Shown piece after piece: positions 1 through 6,260 of a stretch of DNA of 8,138 nucleotides. Each line of letters begins with the position of its first letter. Position 1 is the stretch's first letter. A program made the translations under genes and the position numbers. Below the pieces are notes generated by a model. The model did no database searches. It was not told the origin of the DNA and saw only the letters and a program-made list of their open reading frames with translations. The stretch comes from Candidatus Kaiserbacteria bacterium RIFCSPLOWO2_01_FULL_55_19 (lineage in GTDB: Bacteria > Patescibacteriota > Minisyncoccia > Phycocordibacterales > Phycocordibacteraceae): positions 1,926 to 10,063 of the forward strand of contig MFMD01000009.1 in the NCBI GenBank assembly GCA_001781715.1. The letters run 5' to 3'.

Positions 1-51
1 CGCGCATTTTCTCCCGCCGAAGTCAAACTCCTCTATAATCTGGGGCGATAA
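1..51 (+). CDS. 3' end of an unidentified protein gene (partial)
   Basis: Frame 1 is open from the window edge and reads RAFSPAEVKLLYNLGR followed by TAA at 49-51. Only 16 residues are visible, so no family can be assigned. The amphipathic, leucine-rich ending would suit the C-terminal helix of an ordinary soluble protein. About 46 bases without features separate it from the first palindrome at 98, and no T-tract terminator follows. The reading could be chance, since 51 open bases prove little. Confidence 0.35.
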   Translation, partial: RAFSPAEVKLLYNLGR

Positions 52-97
52 GGACTCTACAACCTCGGCCGCTAACCTCCATTTTCCAACCACCGAC

Positions 98-130
98 CCC
101 CAAGTCGGACATCCGATGTCCGACTTGGGG
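98..130. repeat. REP-like palindrome, family 1, downstream copy
   Basis: This is a perfect inverted repeat: 98-113 pairs with 115-130 around a single central C at 114. Each arm reads CCCCAAGTCGGACATC. The last base touches the TAG stop of the RAYT gene. It would fold into a strong hairpin in single-stranded DNA or RNA, the form in which RAYT enzymes recognise REPs. No T-run follows on either strand, so it is not a classical intrinsic terminator. Confidence 0.9.
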
Positions 131-775
131 CTATTCTAAACTAAGGCTCTGACCAGCCATTTCAGGACTTGTAATGATAGTAATGATTTCCTTTTCATAC
201 TCTTGTCTCGTACCAAGAATTGGTGATAGAAATTCACGCGCCGTAATTGATGGGAAATTCTTGACCCCACTGTAGTCAAGGTGGCTACTCCATCGGTATG
301 TATTTAGAGATTTAAATGCTTGGCGGACATCTTTAACACGGCCAATTCGCCACTCTGGATGCGTGATATCAAGAGCGTTGAGATGCACATAATAAGGTAC
401 ATACAGAAAATGTGCATCGCGTTCTATATGAACTCTCTTGTATTTCCCTTGCCACAAAGCTCCAGAACGCGCATAGCGTTCGTTAAAATATTTTGTGTAA
501 CCCATACCCAATTTCTTCATAAAAAGCGCAATCCCATTTTCAACGACGGGAGAGAGAAGTAAGTGATAATGGTTCGACATAAGGCAAAATGCATGGATAT
601 TCACTAGCAACTTCCGGACATGAGTTCCAGATTGTCGTTCAGGAATCTTGAAATGAAGTACTGGTTGCTGGTCATTGAAAACGAATAAATCATGCAAAAA
701 GCGTACACGGTCTTTATCGTCCAGCACCACATCGCGTTTATCCACGCCGCGATTCAATACATGATAAAACTCCAT
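131..775 (-). CDS. REP-associated tyrosine transposase (RAYT, Y1/HUH family), copy 1
   Basis: This 214-residue protein belongs to the IS200-like Y1 transposase superfamily (TnpA-REP/RAYT branch), single-strand DNA endonucleases that cleave and join REP hairpins through a phosphotyrosine link. The HUH metal-binding motif is visible as NHYHLLL with His69 and His71. The likely catalytic tyrosine is Tyr129 in YYVHLNAL, matching the usual RAYT Y-I-H-L-N-P-V block. The N-terminal YHVLNRG and the GKYKR segment near residue 110 are also family signatures. The start ATG at 775 lies six bases after a TATACT -10 element, with no convincing Shine-Dalgarno, suggesting a leaderless message. It is a relative of the RAYT at 7297-7968 but has a different cognate palindrome. 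All expected catalytic residues are present, so the enzyme is probably intact. Confidence 0.9.
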   Translation of the reverse strand: MEFYHVLNRGVDKRDVVLDDKDRVRFLHDLFVFNDQQPVLHFKIPERQSGTHVRKLLVNIHAFCLMSNHYHLLLSPVVENGIALFMKKLGMGYTKYFNERYARSGALWQGKYKRVHIERDAHFLYVPYYVHLNALDITHPEWRIGRVKDVRQAFKSLNTYRWSSHLDYSGVKNFPSITAREFLSPILGTRQEYEKEIITIITSPEMAGQSLSLE

Positions 776-781
776 CTCTTA

Positions 782-787
782 AGTATA
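782..787 (-). promoter_or_regulatory. -10 element (TATACT) of RAYT 1
   Basis: On the minus strand the sequence reads GGGTTATACTTAAGAGATG. The TATACT hexamer is six bases from the start codon and directly abuts the palindrome at 789-821. The same GGGTTATACT block sits at the same place before the second RAYT. Transcription would begin at or next to the ATG, and the palindrome would cover the -35 region, so the transposase could repress itself by binding there (inference). Confidence 0.5.
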
Positions 788-788
788 A

Positions 789-821
789 CCCAAAGTCGGA
801 CATCGGATGTCCGACTTTGGG
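789..821. repeat. REP-like palindrome, family 1, upstream copy
   Basis: Positions 789-804 pair perfectly with 806-821 around a central G at 805; each arm reads CCCAAAGTCGGACATC. It matches the copy at 98-130 except for one A/C exchange in each arm and the central base, which is inverted. One extra unpaired G (822) continues the G run, as it also does beside the palindrome at 7984-8016. Confidence 0.9.
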
Positions 822-868
822 GATTAATGCAACTGCCTAAGACGACTCGGGCGGACAGCGCACAAATG

Positions 869-892
869 AAGTATACCTCTGGTGGTATACTT
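869..892 (+). promoter_or_regulatory. gap promoter with a 9-bp dyad over the -10 element
   Basis: AAGTATACC (869-877) and GGTATACTT (884-892) form a perfect 9-bp inverted repeat with a 6-base spacer. The right arm contains an extended -10, TGG-TATACT (883-891), which would drive gap with a leader of roughly 30 bases. The left arm puts the same hexamer on the minus strand, facing RAYT 1. The dyad may therefore be an operator for a dimeric regulator, or simply two divergent -10 boxes. No good -35 is visible. The AT-rich leader (893-929) lacks a Shine-Dalgarno sequence. Confidence 0.5.
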
Positions 893-929
893 TCGTTATT
901 AATAATCTTTTAATTCCCTAATTCTTTTT

Positions 930-1937
930 ATGGCTATGCGCGTTGCTATCAATGGGTTCGGGCGTATCGGGCGGGCGTTTGCACGTCGCGCCTACGGGCG
1001 CGACATTGAAATTGTCGCGGTGAACGATCTCGGCTCGCTTCCGAACCTCGCGTACCTGCTCAAGTACGACACGGTATACGGGCGCGCGCCGTTCTCTGTT
1101 GAGGCGAAAGATGGCGCGCTTGTGATTGACGGTAAGGCGGTTAAATTCTTTTCAGAGAAGGACCCAGGCGCCTTGCCGTGGAAGGATTTGGATATTGCCG
1201 TTGTCGTGGAGTCCACCGGATTCTTCACTGACTATGAGAAGGCGCAGGCGCACATCACCGCCGGCGCGCGGCGTGTGGTCATCACCGCACCTGTGAAGGA
1301 AGAGTCGGCACTTGGCGCAACGGTATTGATGGGACTCAACGAGGACCGCCTCACAACCTGTCAGATAACGAGCAACGCGTCCTGCACGACAAACTCCGCG
1401 AGCCCTGTTATCAGCATTTTGGACGAAGCCATTGGCATTGAGAAGGCGGTACTCTCCACAGCGCACGCATACACGGCGAGTCAGTCGCTCGTGGACAGCC
1501 CCGCAAAGAAGGATAAGAAGGAGGGGAGAGCCGCGGCGCAGAATATCGTGCCGACCTCAACCGGCGCGGCGATAGCGGTGGCGCAGGCGTACCCCTCTTT
1601 GATGGGGAAGTTTGACGGCATAGCGCTTCGTGTCCCCGTGGCCGTCGGCTCAATAGCGGATATTACCTTCATCGCAAAGCGCTCTACGACGGCTGACGAG
1701 GTGAATGCGGCCTTGCGCGTCGCCGCCGGCGCACCGCGCTGGGAGGGCATCTTCACTACGACCGATGAGGAGATCGTTTCAAGCGACATTGTTGGCGAGC
1801 CGTACGCTTCTATCGCAGACCTCGGTATGACGCGGGTTGTTGACGGTACGCTGGTGAAGGTGCTCGCCTGGTACGATAACGAAATGGGGTACACCGAATC
1901 GCTCGTTCGCCATGTACTCGCTGCCGGCAATGTCTAA
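930..1937 (+). CDS. gap: glyceraldehyde-3-phosphate dehydrogenase
   Basis: This enzyme catalyses the reversible NAD-dependent oxidation and phosphorylation of glyceraldehyde 3-phosphate to 1,3-bisphosphoglycerate in cytoplasmic glycolysis. The 335-residue length is typical. The Rossmann dinucleotide motif NGFGRIGR spans 8-15, and VNDL at 31-34 includes Asp33, the usual mark of NAD preference. The catalytic pair is Cys152 in SNASCTTN and His179 in HAYTASQ. TSTGAA, the RVPV segment and the closing WYDNEMGY are all present. A small oddity is isoleucine where most family members have lysine after TSTGAA. The start could be ATG 930 or ATG 936 (MRVAINGFG); 930 is kept because both fit the family. 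It opens the metabolic block, and its last eight bases overlap rpiB, implying one transcript and coupled translation. Confidence 0.97.
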   Translation: MAMRVAINGFGRIGRAFARRAYGRDIEIVAVNDLGSLPNLAYLLKYDTVYGRAPFSVEAKDGALVIDGKAVKFFSEKDPGALPWKDLDIAVVVESTGFFTDYEKAQAHITAGARRVVITAPVKEESALGATVLMGLNEDRLTTCQITSNASCTTNSASPVISILDEAIGIEKAVLSTAHAYTASQSLVDSPAKKDKKEGRAAAQNIVPTSTGAAIAVAQAYPSLMGKFDGIALRVPVAVGSIADITFIAKRSTTADEVNAALRVAAGAPRWEGIFTTTDEEIVSSDIVGEPYASIADLGMTRVVDGTLVKVLAWYDNEMGYTESLVRHVLAAGNV

Positions 1938-2415
1938 ACTCTATATCGCCGCCGACCACGCGGGGTTCGCGCTTAAGCACGCGCTCGTAGAGCATCTTGG
2001 GGTGCTCGGCTATGACATTGTTGATATGGGTCCCGCCACCTTTGACCCGGACGACGACTATCCAGATTTTGTCACGCCGCTTACGAAGCGCGTGGTAAGT
2101 GAACCCGAGGCGCGCGGCATCATTGTCGGCGGGAGCGGGCAGGGCGAAGCGATGTGCGCGAATCGCATAAAGGGCGTCCGCGCCGCCGTCTTTTATGGCG
2201 AAATGAAGGTGACTTCGGCGCTTGAGATTGAGGGCGGTAACTCCGAAGACGGATACGACCTCGTGCGGCTTGCGCGCAGGCACAATGATGCAAACGTGCT
2301 CGCCATCGGCGCGCGCTTCGTCTCGGGCAAGGAAGCCGAAGAAGCGGTGCATCTCTTCCTGGAAACGCCATTTTCTGACTCACCCCGCCACGCGCGCCGC
2401 CTCGCGAAGTTCTAG
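1930..2415 (+). CDS. rpiB: ribose-5-phosphate isomerase B
   Basis: RpiB interconverts ribose 5-phosphate and ribulose 5-phosphate in the non-oxidative pentose phosphate pathway. The 161-residue protein shows AADHAGF (Asp9, His10) at the N-terminus, DYPDF at 43-47, GGSGQGEAMCANR at 67-79 and RHNDANVLAIGARF near 117-130. Where E. coli RpiB has its catalytic cysteine this protein has Gly67. Glu73 lies where Mycobacterium tuberculosis RpiB has its catalytic glutamate, so it belongs to the Glu-type subgroup rather than being inactive. The start chosen is the ATG at 1930, which gives the family N-terminus MSKLYIAADHAG. The upstream in-frame ATG at 1912 would add six residues inside gap. It overlaps gap by eight bases and is followed after 11 bases by the rpe-like gene. 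Confidence 0.94.
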   Translation: MSKLYIAADHAGFALKHALVEHLGVLGYDIVDMGPATFDPDDDYPDFVTPLTKRVVSEPEARGIIVGGSGQGEAMCANRIKGVRAAVFYGEMKVTSALEIEGGNSEDGYDLVRLARRHNDANVLAIGARFVSGKEAEEAVHLFLETPFSDSPRHARRLAKF

Positions 2416-2416
2416 C

Positions 2417-2424
2417 TGTACTAT
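2417..2424 (+). promoter_or_regulatory. possible internal -10 element before the rpe-like gene
   Basis: The 11-base gap between rpiB and the rpe-like ATG reads CTGTACTATAT. It contains TGTACT and TACTAT, both resembling the TATACT boxes seen before other genes in this window, but only two to four bases from the ATG, closer than for the others. It may be a weak internal leaderless promoter or only chance in an AT-rich spacer. There is no Shine-Dalgarno sequence. Confidence 0.25.
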
Positions 2425-2426
2425 AT

Positions 2427-3122
2427 ATGAGCATCGTCGTTCCGGCTGTGCTCCCGTCTTCTCTGAAGGACCTCAAGGAGAAGCTTGCCTTGTTCGCAAC
2501 GCTCCCGATAGACCGCGTACAGATTGATGTGGTTGACGGGCGTTTTGCGAAGCCGGCATCGTGGCCTTACAATGCGCCGGACGAATGGCGGAAGGTCGTT
2601 GCGCAGGGCGAGCTACTGCCCGCGCCGGACCGCATCGCGTATGAGATTGACCTTATGTGCTACGACGCCGAGGATGCGGCGGAGGCGTGGCTTGCACTCG
2701 GCGCGACCCGGCTCACTTTCCACGCCGAGAGTACGACTGACCTCGCGCGTCTCCTCGCGTCGGCGCGCACGCGGTATGGCAGTATCGTCTCCTATGGCGC
2801 CGCGGTTAATATCGCGAGCAATCTCGCGCTTATTGAGACGAGCATGGGAGAGATTGATTATGTGCAGTGCATGGGCATCGCATCCATTGGAAAGCAGGGA
2901 CAGCCCTTTGATACGCGTGTCTTTGAGAAGGTGATTATATTCCACCGGCATCACCCAAAGACACCGCTCCAGATAGACGGCGGCGTCTCGCTCAAGAATG
3001 CGCAGAAGCTGCTCGCGCACGGCGTCTCAAACCTCGTTGTCGGCTCGGGTATCCTGCGCGCGAAGGACCCCGCCGCCGAGATTGCGAAGTTTGAGGGGCT
3101 CCAGAGTTGGTTCGGGGTCTAG
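2427..3122 (+). CDS. ribulose-phosphate 3-epimerase-like TIM-barrel protein, divergent
   Basis: The 231-residue protein has the outline of ribulose-phosphate 3-epimerase, which interconverts ribulose and xylulose 5-phosphate. Visible elements are PAVLPSS at strand 1, QIDVVDGRF at 32-40, EIDLM at 73-77, FHAES, a degenerate phosphate loop IGKQGQPF, QIDGGV with Asp184, and a closing VGSGIL phosphate-binding turn. In classical enzymes the metal is held by two His and two Asp. Here both Asp positions are kept (Asp34, Asp184) but the histidines are replaced by Gln32 and Asp75. WPY at 46-48 replaces the usual proline-asparagine region, in a form I associate with CPR proteins annotated as Rpe. Its place between rpiB and transketolase strongly suggests the epimerase step, but metal binding and activity must differ from the classical enzyme. 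Confidence 0.8.
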   Translation: MSIVVPAVLPSSLKDLKEKLALFATLPIDRVQIDVVDGRFAKPASWPYNAPDEWRKVVAQGELLPAPDRIAYEIDLMCYDAEDAAEAWLALGATRLTFHAESTTDLARLLASARTRYGSIVSYGAAVNIASNLALIETSMGEIDYVQCMGIASIGKQGQPFDTRVFEKVIIFHRHHPKTPLQIDGGVSLKNAQKLLAHGVSNLVVGSGILRAKDPAAEIAKFEGLQSWFGV

Positions 3123-3137
3123 CCCCGCGCAGTACGG

Positions 3138-3143
3138 TATACT
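3138..3143 (+). promoter_or_regulatory. -10 element (TATACT), leaderless-type, of transketolase N-half
   Basis: The gap after the rpe-like gene reads GGTATACTGAAACGATG. TATACT is exactly six bases before the ATG at 3150, so a transcript starting seven bases after the hexamer would begin at the start codon. No Shine-Dalgarno sequence is present. GGTATACT is also shared with the gap promoter. This would be an internal promoter for tktN, tktC and the small membrane protein. Confidence 0.55.
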
Positions 3144-3149
3144 GAAACG

Positions 3150-4007
3150 ATGGCGCTTACCGATGCCGAGAGCACGAAGTTGGAGAAACAAGCGGAGAAA
3201 ATCCGTGAGACCATAATCACGATGCTGGTCAGTGCAGGGAGCGGGCACACCGCAGGTCCCTTGGGTATGGCGGATATCTTCACGGCATTTTATTTTCATA
3301 TTCTCAAACACGATGCGAAGCATCCCGAGTGGAGTAAGCGCGACCGGCTTATCCTAAGCAACGGCCACATAGTTCCTGTGTGCTATGCGGCTATGGCCCA
3401 CGCAGGATACTTCCCTATTGATGAATGCCGTACGCTGCGGAAGTTCGGCAGCCGGCTCCAAGGGCACCCAGAACGGCTGCTTCTGCCCGGACTTGAGACG
3501 ACCTCGGGACCGCTCGGCGAAGGACTCTCGCAGGCGGCAGGCATGGCGTACGCCTTTCGTATGGATGGTATGAAGCAGCGCGTGTACTGTGTGATGAGCG
3601 ACGGTGAGCAAGAGGAAGGGAATATCTGGGAAGCGGTGATGTTCGCGGGGAAGCATAAGCTCCACAATCTCACTGCGGTTATGGACCGCAATAATATCCA
3701 GATTGACGGTATGACCGAAGAGGTGATGCCGCTGGAACCGATTGCGGATAAGTATCGCGCATTCAACTGGCATGTGATTGAAGTGAACGGAAACGATATC
3801 CCTGCGTTTATCGCGGCGGTTGGAGAGGCGCAGGCGGTGCATGAGAAGCCGACGATTATCATCGCGCACACCATCCCCGGCAAGGGTGTGCCCGATATTG
3901 AGTTTGATTACCACTGGCACGGCAAACCGCCCACCAAGGAGGAGGGAAAGCGATTCCTCAAAGAAATCCGTACGATGCGAGGGAAAGTTCCACACGAATA
4001 TGCTTAA
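3150..4007 (+). CDS. transketolase, N-terminal subunit (TPP-binding)
   Basis: This 285-residue protein is the thiamine-diphosphate-binding half of a split transketolase, which moves two-carbon units between sugar phosphates. SGHTAGPLG at 31-39 includes His33, matching the SGH motif of transketolases. QGHPERL and SGPLGEGLSQAAGMA form the substrate and cofactor face. The metal/TPP motif is SDGEQEEGNIWEA with Asp151, ending at NNIQIDG (Asn181-Asn182). A serine replaces the first glycine of the usual GDG, but the metal-binding Asp and Asn are kept. HTIPGKGV near the end is also typical. Separate N and C genes are common in archaea and in CPR bacteria, and the two subunits together replace the single protein of about 650 residues found in E. 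coli. Its stop overlaps the C-half gene by eight bases. Confidence 0.95.
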   Translation: MALTDAESTKLEKQAEKIRETIITMLVSAGSGHTAGPLGMADIFTAFYFHILKHDAKHPEWSKRDRLILSNGHIVPVCYAAMAHAGYFPIDECRTLRKFGSRLQGHPERLLLPGLETTSGPLGEGLSQAAGMAYAFRMDGMKQRVYCVMSDGEQEEGNIWEAVMFAGKHKLHNLTAVMDRNNIQIDGMTEEVMPLEPIADKYRAFNWHVIEVNGNDIPAFIAAVGEAQAVHEKPTIIIAHTIPGKGVPDIEFDYHWHGKPPTKEEGKRFLKEIRTMRGKVPHEYA

Positions 4008-4992
4008 CAAGGATGCACATCTCTCCGTAAAGGTCTTTGCGGACGACATACCGGCCGCACCGACCCGCGATGGCTTCGGCACCGGCGCGGTTGAGGCGGG
4101 GAAAGCCGACCCGCGCGTCGTCGTGCTCTGCGCCGACCTCTCGGAGAGCACGCGCGCCGAGTGGTTTGAGAAAGAATTTCCCGAGCGATTCATTGAAATG
4201 GGCGTTGCGGAGCAGAATATGGCGACGGTCGCCTCCGGTATGGCGGCCGCGGGCAAGATTCCGTTTACCGCGAGCTACGCGGTGTTTAATCCGGGGAGGA
4301 ATTATGAACAAATCCGCACTACGATTGCGATTAATCAGATGCCGGTGAAGATTTGCGGTATGCATGCGGGTGTCTCGGTCGGACCCGACGGGGCGACGCA
4401 CCAGATGCTTGAAGATATCGGTATGATGCGGATGCTCCCGCATATGACGGTTATTGCGCCCGGCGACGCAGAAGAAGCGCGCAAGGCGGTTGTTGCGGCA
4501 GCTGCGACTACTACCCCGGTCTATTTGCGCTTTGGACGCACTGCCACACCCACCTTCACGACGCCCGCAACGCCGTTTCAAATCGGCAAGGCGCTCTTGC
4601 TGTGGGACTGCGAACACCCCCAGCTTGCCCTAATTTCAACCGGTTCGCTCTCATACCAGGCGCTCCAAGCGGCCCGCGCGCTCGCCGAAGACGGCGTGGA
4701 CTCCGTCGTGCTCCATGTACCGACGATTAAACCGCTTGATACCGAGGCGGTACTCGCGGCGGCACGGCAAGCGGGTCGCGTCATTACGGTTGAGGAGCAC
4801 CAAGCGGCAGGAGGATTTGGAAGCGCGGTGACAGAATTTCTTGCCGAGCATCATCCGGTGCCGGTCAAAATACTGGGTGTTCGTGACCAATTCGGGCAAT
4901 CGGGCATTCCCGAAGAACTGCTTGCACACTATGGACTGGATGCACGCTCTATTGAAGCGGCCGCCCGAGCGTTTATCACGAAAAATATATGA
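4000..4992 (+). CDS. transketolase, C-terminal subunit (pyrimidine-binding)
   Basis: This 330-residue protein holds the pyrimidine-binding domain and the C-terminal domain of split transketolase. RDGFGTGAVEAG opens the domain. RFIEMGVAEQNM contains Glu71, the conserved glutamate that activates the aminopyrimidine ring of TPP in the partner subunit. GVSVGPDGATHQMLEDI is the typical following loop, and IKPLDTEAV and VEEH mark the C-terminal domain. The start is ATG 4000, overlapping the last eight bases of the N-half gene. Much longer upstream extensions in this frame run inside the N-half gene and match nothing. The eight-base overlap suggests coupled translation giving equal amounts of the two subunits. 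Its TGA stop shares an ATGA with the next small gene. Confidence 0.94.
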   Translation: MLNKDAHLSVKVFADDIPAAPTRDGFGTGAVEAGKADPRVVVLCADLSESTRAEWFEKEFPERFIEMGVAEQNMATVASGMAAAGKIPFTASYAVFNPGRNYEQIRTTIAINQMPVKICGMHAGVSVGPDGATHQMLEDIGMMRMLPHMTVIAPGDAEEARKAVVAAAATTTPVYLRFGRTATPTFTTPATPFQIGKALLLWDCEHPQLALISTGSLSYQALQAARALAEDGVDSVVLHVPTIKPLDTEAVLAAARQAGRVITVEEHQAAGGFGSAVTEFLAEHHPVPVKILGVRDQFGQSGIPEELLAHYGLDARSIEAAARAFITKNI

Positions 4993-5168
4993 AAGGGAGA
5001 AGTCAAGTAAATATCTATTTCTCCATGCTGATTATTACTATTTTCGCCTCGCTTGCGACCATCGCTATTGTTGAAGTTGCGACGACCAACATTATCGCCG
5101 CGGCAACAAGCGGAAACGAAGCGACCTATGCGGCGCTTCGGGAATCAATCTTGGAAAGTCGTTTATAA
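4989..5168 (+). CDS. small membrane protein of unknown function coupled to transketolase
   Basis: A 59-codon ORF begins in the ATGA that ends the transketolase C-half (ATG 4989-4991, TGA 4990-4992) and stops with TAA at 5166-5168. The product starts MKGRSQVNIYFS with two positive residues, has one hydrophobic stretch at about 13-39 (rich in I, L, A, T, V), and ends in a short polar tail NEATYAALRESILESRL. The charge pattern predicts a cytoplasmic N-terminus and an exported C-terminal tail. I do not recognise a family. The exact four-base overlap, the open frame filling almost the whole gap to the kinase stop (seven bases between), and the protein-like composition argue that it is real. A type IV pilin-like signal is not evident. 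A function in membrane association of the metabolic proteins would be only a guess. Confidence 0.6.
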   Translation: MKGRSQVNIYFSMLIITIFASLATIAIVEVATTNIIAAATSGNEATYAALRESILESRL

Positions 5169-5175
5169 ACTTTCG

Positions 5176-6162
5176 TTAGAATGGTTCTACACGATAACTA
5201 GCAGGGGCGGTTGCGAGATATTGCTCAAGCGCCGCGCGCGTAAGCAATCCTTTCTGGGCTCCAATTTCTTGCACCACAGCCATAGCATTTATTGGACCCC
5301 AGAGAAGCGCTTCCTTCAGCGGTTTCCCGAGGATGAGTGCGGCGGCGACCGTTGATGAAAACGCATCTCCGGCGCCAGTTCGCTCAATGGGGGGTCTTTG
5401 GTCTGGATACATAGGAACTCTGAGCATCTCGGTCCCGTCGTAGGCGTATGCGCCGCGGGGACCATCGGTGACAACGACCACCTCCGGACCGAGCGCGCGC
5501 AGTTTCGTCAAGAGCTCTTTTATATCGGTCCCCGCGGGGAGCGCGAGTATCCGCCCTGCCTCGTCTTTATTGCAGAAGAATAATGCGCTCCGCGCATAGA
5601 GTCCCTTTAATGCCTCAACGCCGAGTTTTATCTGGAATGTCCCCGGTTGGAACGCAAGTTTCGTCTCCGGGTGGAGGGAGAGGTACTTTCCTATTTCTTC
5701 GTGATAGGAGAGGGAATGGTCAGCAAGAGAACTCAGATACATCCAACGCGCGCCCGGGATTTTCGGCGAGAAATGATACGGGTACTCCTCATGCTTCACC
5801 AAAATCGTGCGGTCGTCTTTGTACCAGAGTGCGAAATGATAATTGCTCCTCATGCCCTTGTGGACGGAAAGGTAGTCGGTGGCAACGCCCTCCTCGGTTA
5901 GCCGTGCGCGATTTGCCTCGCCGACTGCATCATCCCCGATATCGCTCACGAGTGCCGCCCTCACACCGAGCCGAGCAGCTGCCACGGCCGCATTTGCGGC
6001 GTTACCGACTGCGCTCACCACTTCGGCAGATTCGTAGGGGATTTTATCGCCGAAACGCATTGAAATTGTGCAATTCTCATTATTGATAGCACAATGCACC
6101 TCGGCATCTTTCAGTTTAATAAACGGTTCGGTAACGATATCGCCCACCGCGATGAGGTCCAT
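5176..6162 (-). CDS. PfkB/ribokinase-family sugar kinase
   Basis: This 328-residue cytoplasmic kinase belongs to the PfkB family, which phosphorylates sugars, sugar phosphates or nucleosides with ATP or ADP. MDLIAVGD at the N-terminus is the first Rossmann-like strand. VGNAANAAVAAARLG at 52-66 is family signature 1. ERTGAGDAFSSTVAAALILG is signature 2, with catalytic base Asp266 and anion-hole glycines 263 and 265; the usual initial Asp of DTTGAGD is Glu260 here. The substrate cannot be told from sequence. Divergent pairing with aldolase makes fructose 6-phosphate, a tagatose- or sedoheptulose-type phosphate, or fructose the candidates; ribokinase or nucleoside kinase roles remain possible. 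The start is ATG 6162, because the open frame upstream runs through an inverted repeat into the aldolase gene. It converges on the small membrane protein gene, with seven bases between stops. Confidence 0.88.
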   Translation of the reverse strand: MDLIAVGDIVTEPFIKLKDAEVHCAINNENCTISMRFGDKIPYESAEVVSAVGNAANAAVAAARLGVRAALVSDIGDDAVGEANRARLTEEGVATDYLSVHKGMRSNYHFALWYKDDRTILVKHEEYPYHFSPKIPGARWMYLSSLADHSLSYHEEIGKYLSLHPETKLAFQPGTFQIKLGVEALKGLYARSALFFCNKDEAGRILALPAGTDIKELLTKLRALGPEVVVVTDGPRGAYAYDGTEMLRVPMYPDQRPPIERTGAGDAFSSTVAAALILGKPLKEALLWGPINAMAVVQEIGAQKGLLTRAALEQYLATAPASYRVEPF

Positions 6163-6171
6163 ATAACCGGC

Positions 6172-6180
6172 AGTGTACCA
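6172..6180 (-). promoter_or_regulatory. extended -10 element of the PfkB-type kinase gene
   Basis: On the minus strand the sequence reads TGGTACACT, an extended -10 (TGn-TACACT), nine bases before the ATG at 6162. The TG is the outer end of the inverted repeat at 6179-6253. No Shine-Dalgarno follows, so the transcript would be leaderless or nearly so. Confidence 0.5.
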
Positions 6181-6253
6181 CGCGCGCAGGCGCGATTTTC
6201 CACTCGCTCGGGGCACGGCAGCCACTCGTAGGAAAATCGCGCCTGCGCGCGTG
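6179..6253. repeat. perfect 23-bp inverted repeat between divergent kinase and aldolase promoters
   Basis: Positions 6179-6201 are the exact reverse complement of 6231-6253, with a 29-base spacer. Read outward, each arm starts GGAAAATCGCG and ends CTGCGCGCGTG; that TG then forms the extended -10 of pfkB on one side and of the aldolase gene on the other. The two -10 hexamers begin 39 bases from the symmetry centre (6216) on each side. CCACTCG occurs twice (6200-6206 and 6222-6228). Both predicted transcripts start outside the repeat, so it acts as DNA: a duplicated promoter arm, or paired sites for a dimeric regulator. Confidence 0.85.
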
Positions 6254-6260
6254 TTAACAT
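6252..6260 (+). promoter_or_regulatory. extended -10 element of the aldolase gene
   Basis: TGTTAACAT reads as an extended -10 (TGn-TAACAT), with the hexamer at 6255-6260 and six bases before the ATG at 6267. The first TG is the outer end of the inverted repeat. The spacing predicts transcription starting at the start codon, and no Shine-Dalgarno sequence is present. Confidence 0.5.

Larger units (their letters stand above)
98..821 (-). mobile_element. RAYT unit 1: transposase gene bracketed by 33-nt palindromes
   Basis: One leftward Y1-type transposase gene (131-775) lies exactly between two near-identical 33-nt palindromes (98-130 and 789-821). The left palindrome abuts the stop codon, and the right one ends 13 bases before the start codon. 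The central asymmetric base is C in one copy and G in the other, so the two are in opposite orientation, as expected of REP sequences around a TnpA-REP gene. Base composition looks more AT-rich than the neighbouring metabolic genes, which fits separate ancestry. I see no target-site duplication. RAYTs are usually domesticated and do not move as classical IS elements, so current mobility is not implied. Confidence 0.75.

Noticed and set aside
34..39. Consensus -10 hexamer TATAAT near the left edge
   Set aside because: It lies inside the open tail of the first gene, has no matching -35, and no rightward gene follows until gap at 930.
98..821. Palindromes as intrinsic terminators
   Set aside because: The hairpins are strong, but none is followed by a T-run on either strand, and their copies occur upstream of and inside genes as well as downstream. 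A Rho-type or attenuating role cannot be excluded.
1912..1929. Upstream ATG 1912 as the start of rpiB
   Set aside because: It adds MYSLPA inside the end of gap, while RpiB proteins start at the MSKLYIAADHAG segment given by ATG 1930.
992..1930. Long open frames on the minus strand opposite gap, and similar ones opposite the other metabolic genes
   Set aside because: Their translations match no family motif and have the arginine/serine-rich composition of shadow frames in GC-rich coding DNA; the plus-strand genes explain these regions fully.
6179..6253. The 75-bp inverted-repeat segment as a MITE
   Set aside because: No target-site duplication is seen at the outer ends, and its ends coincide exactly with two -10 elements, which is better explained by promoter symmetry. 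A genome-wide copy search would settle it.
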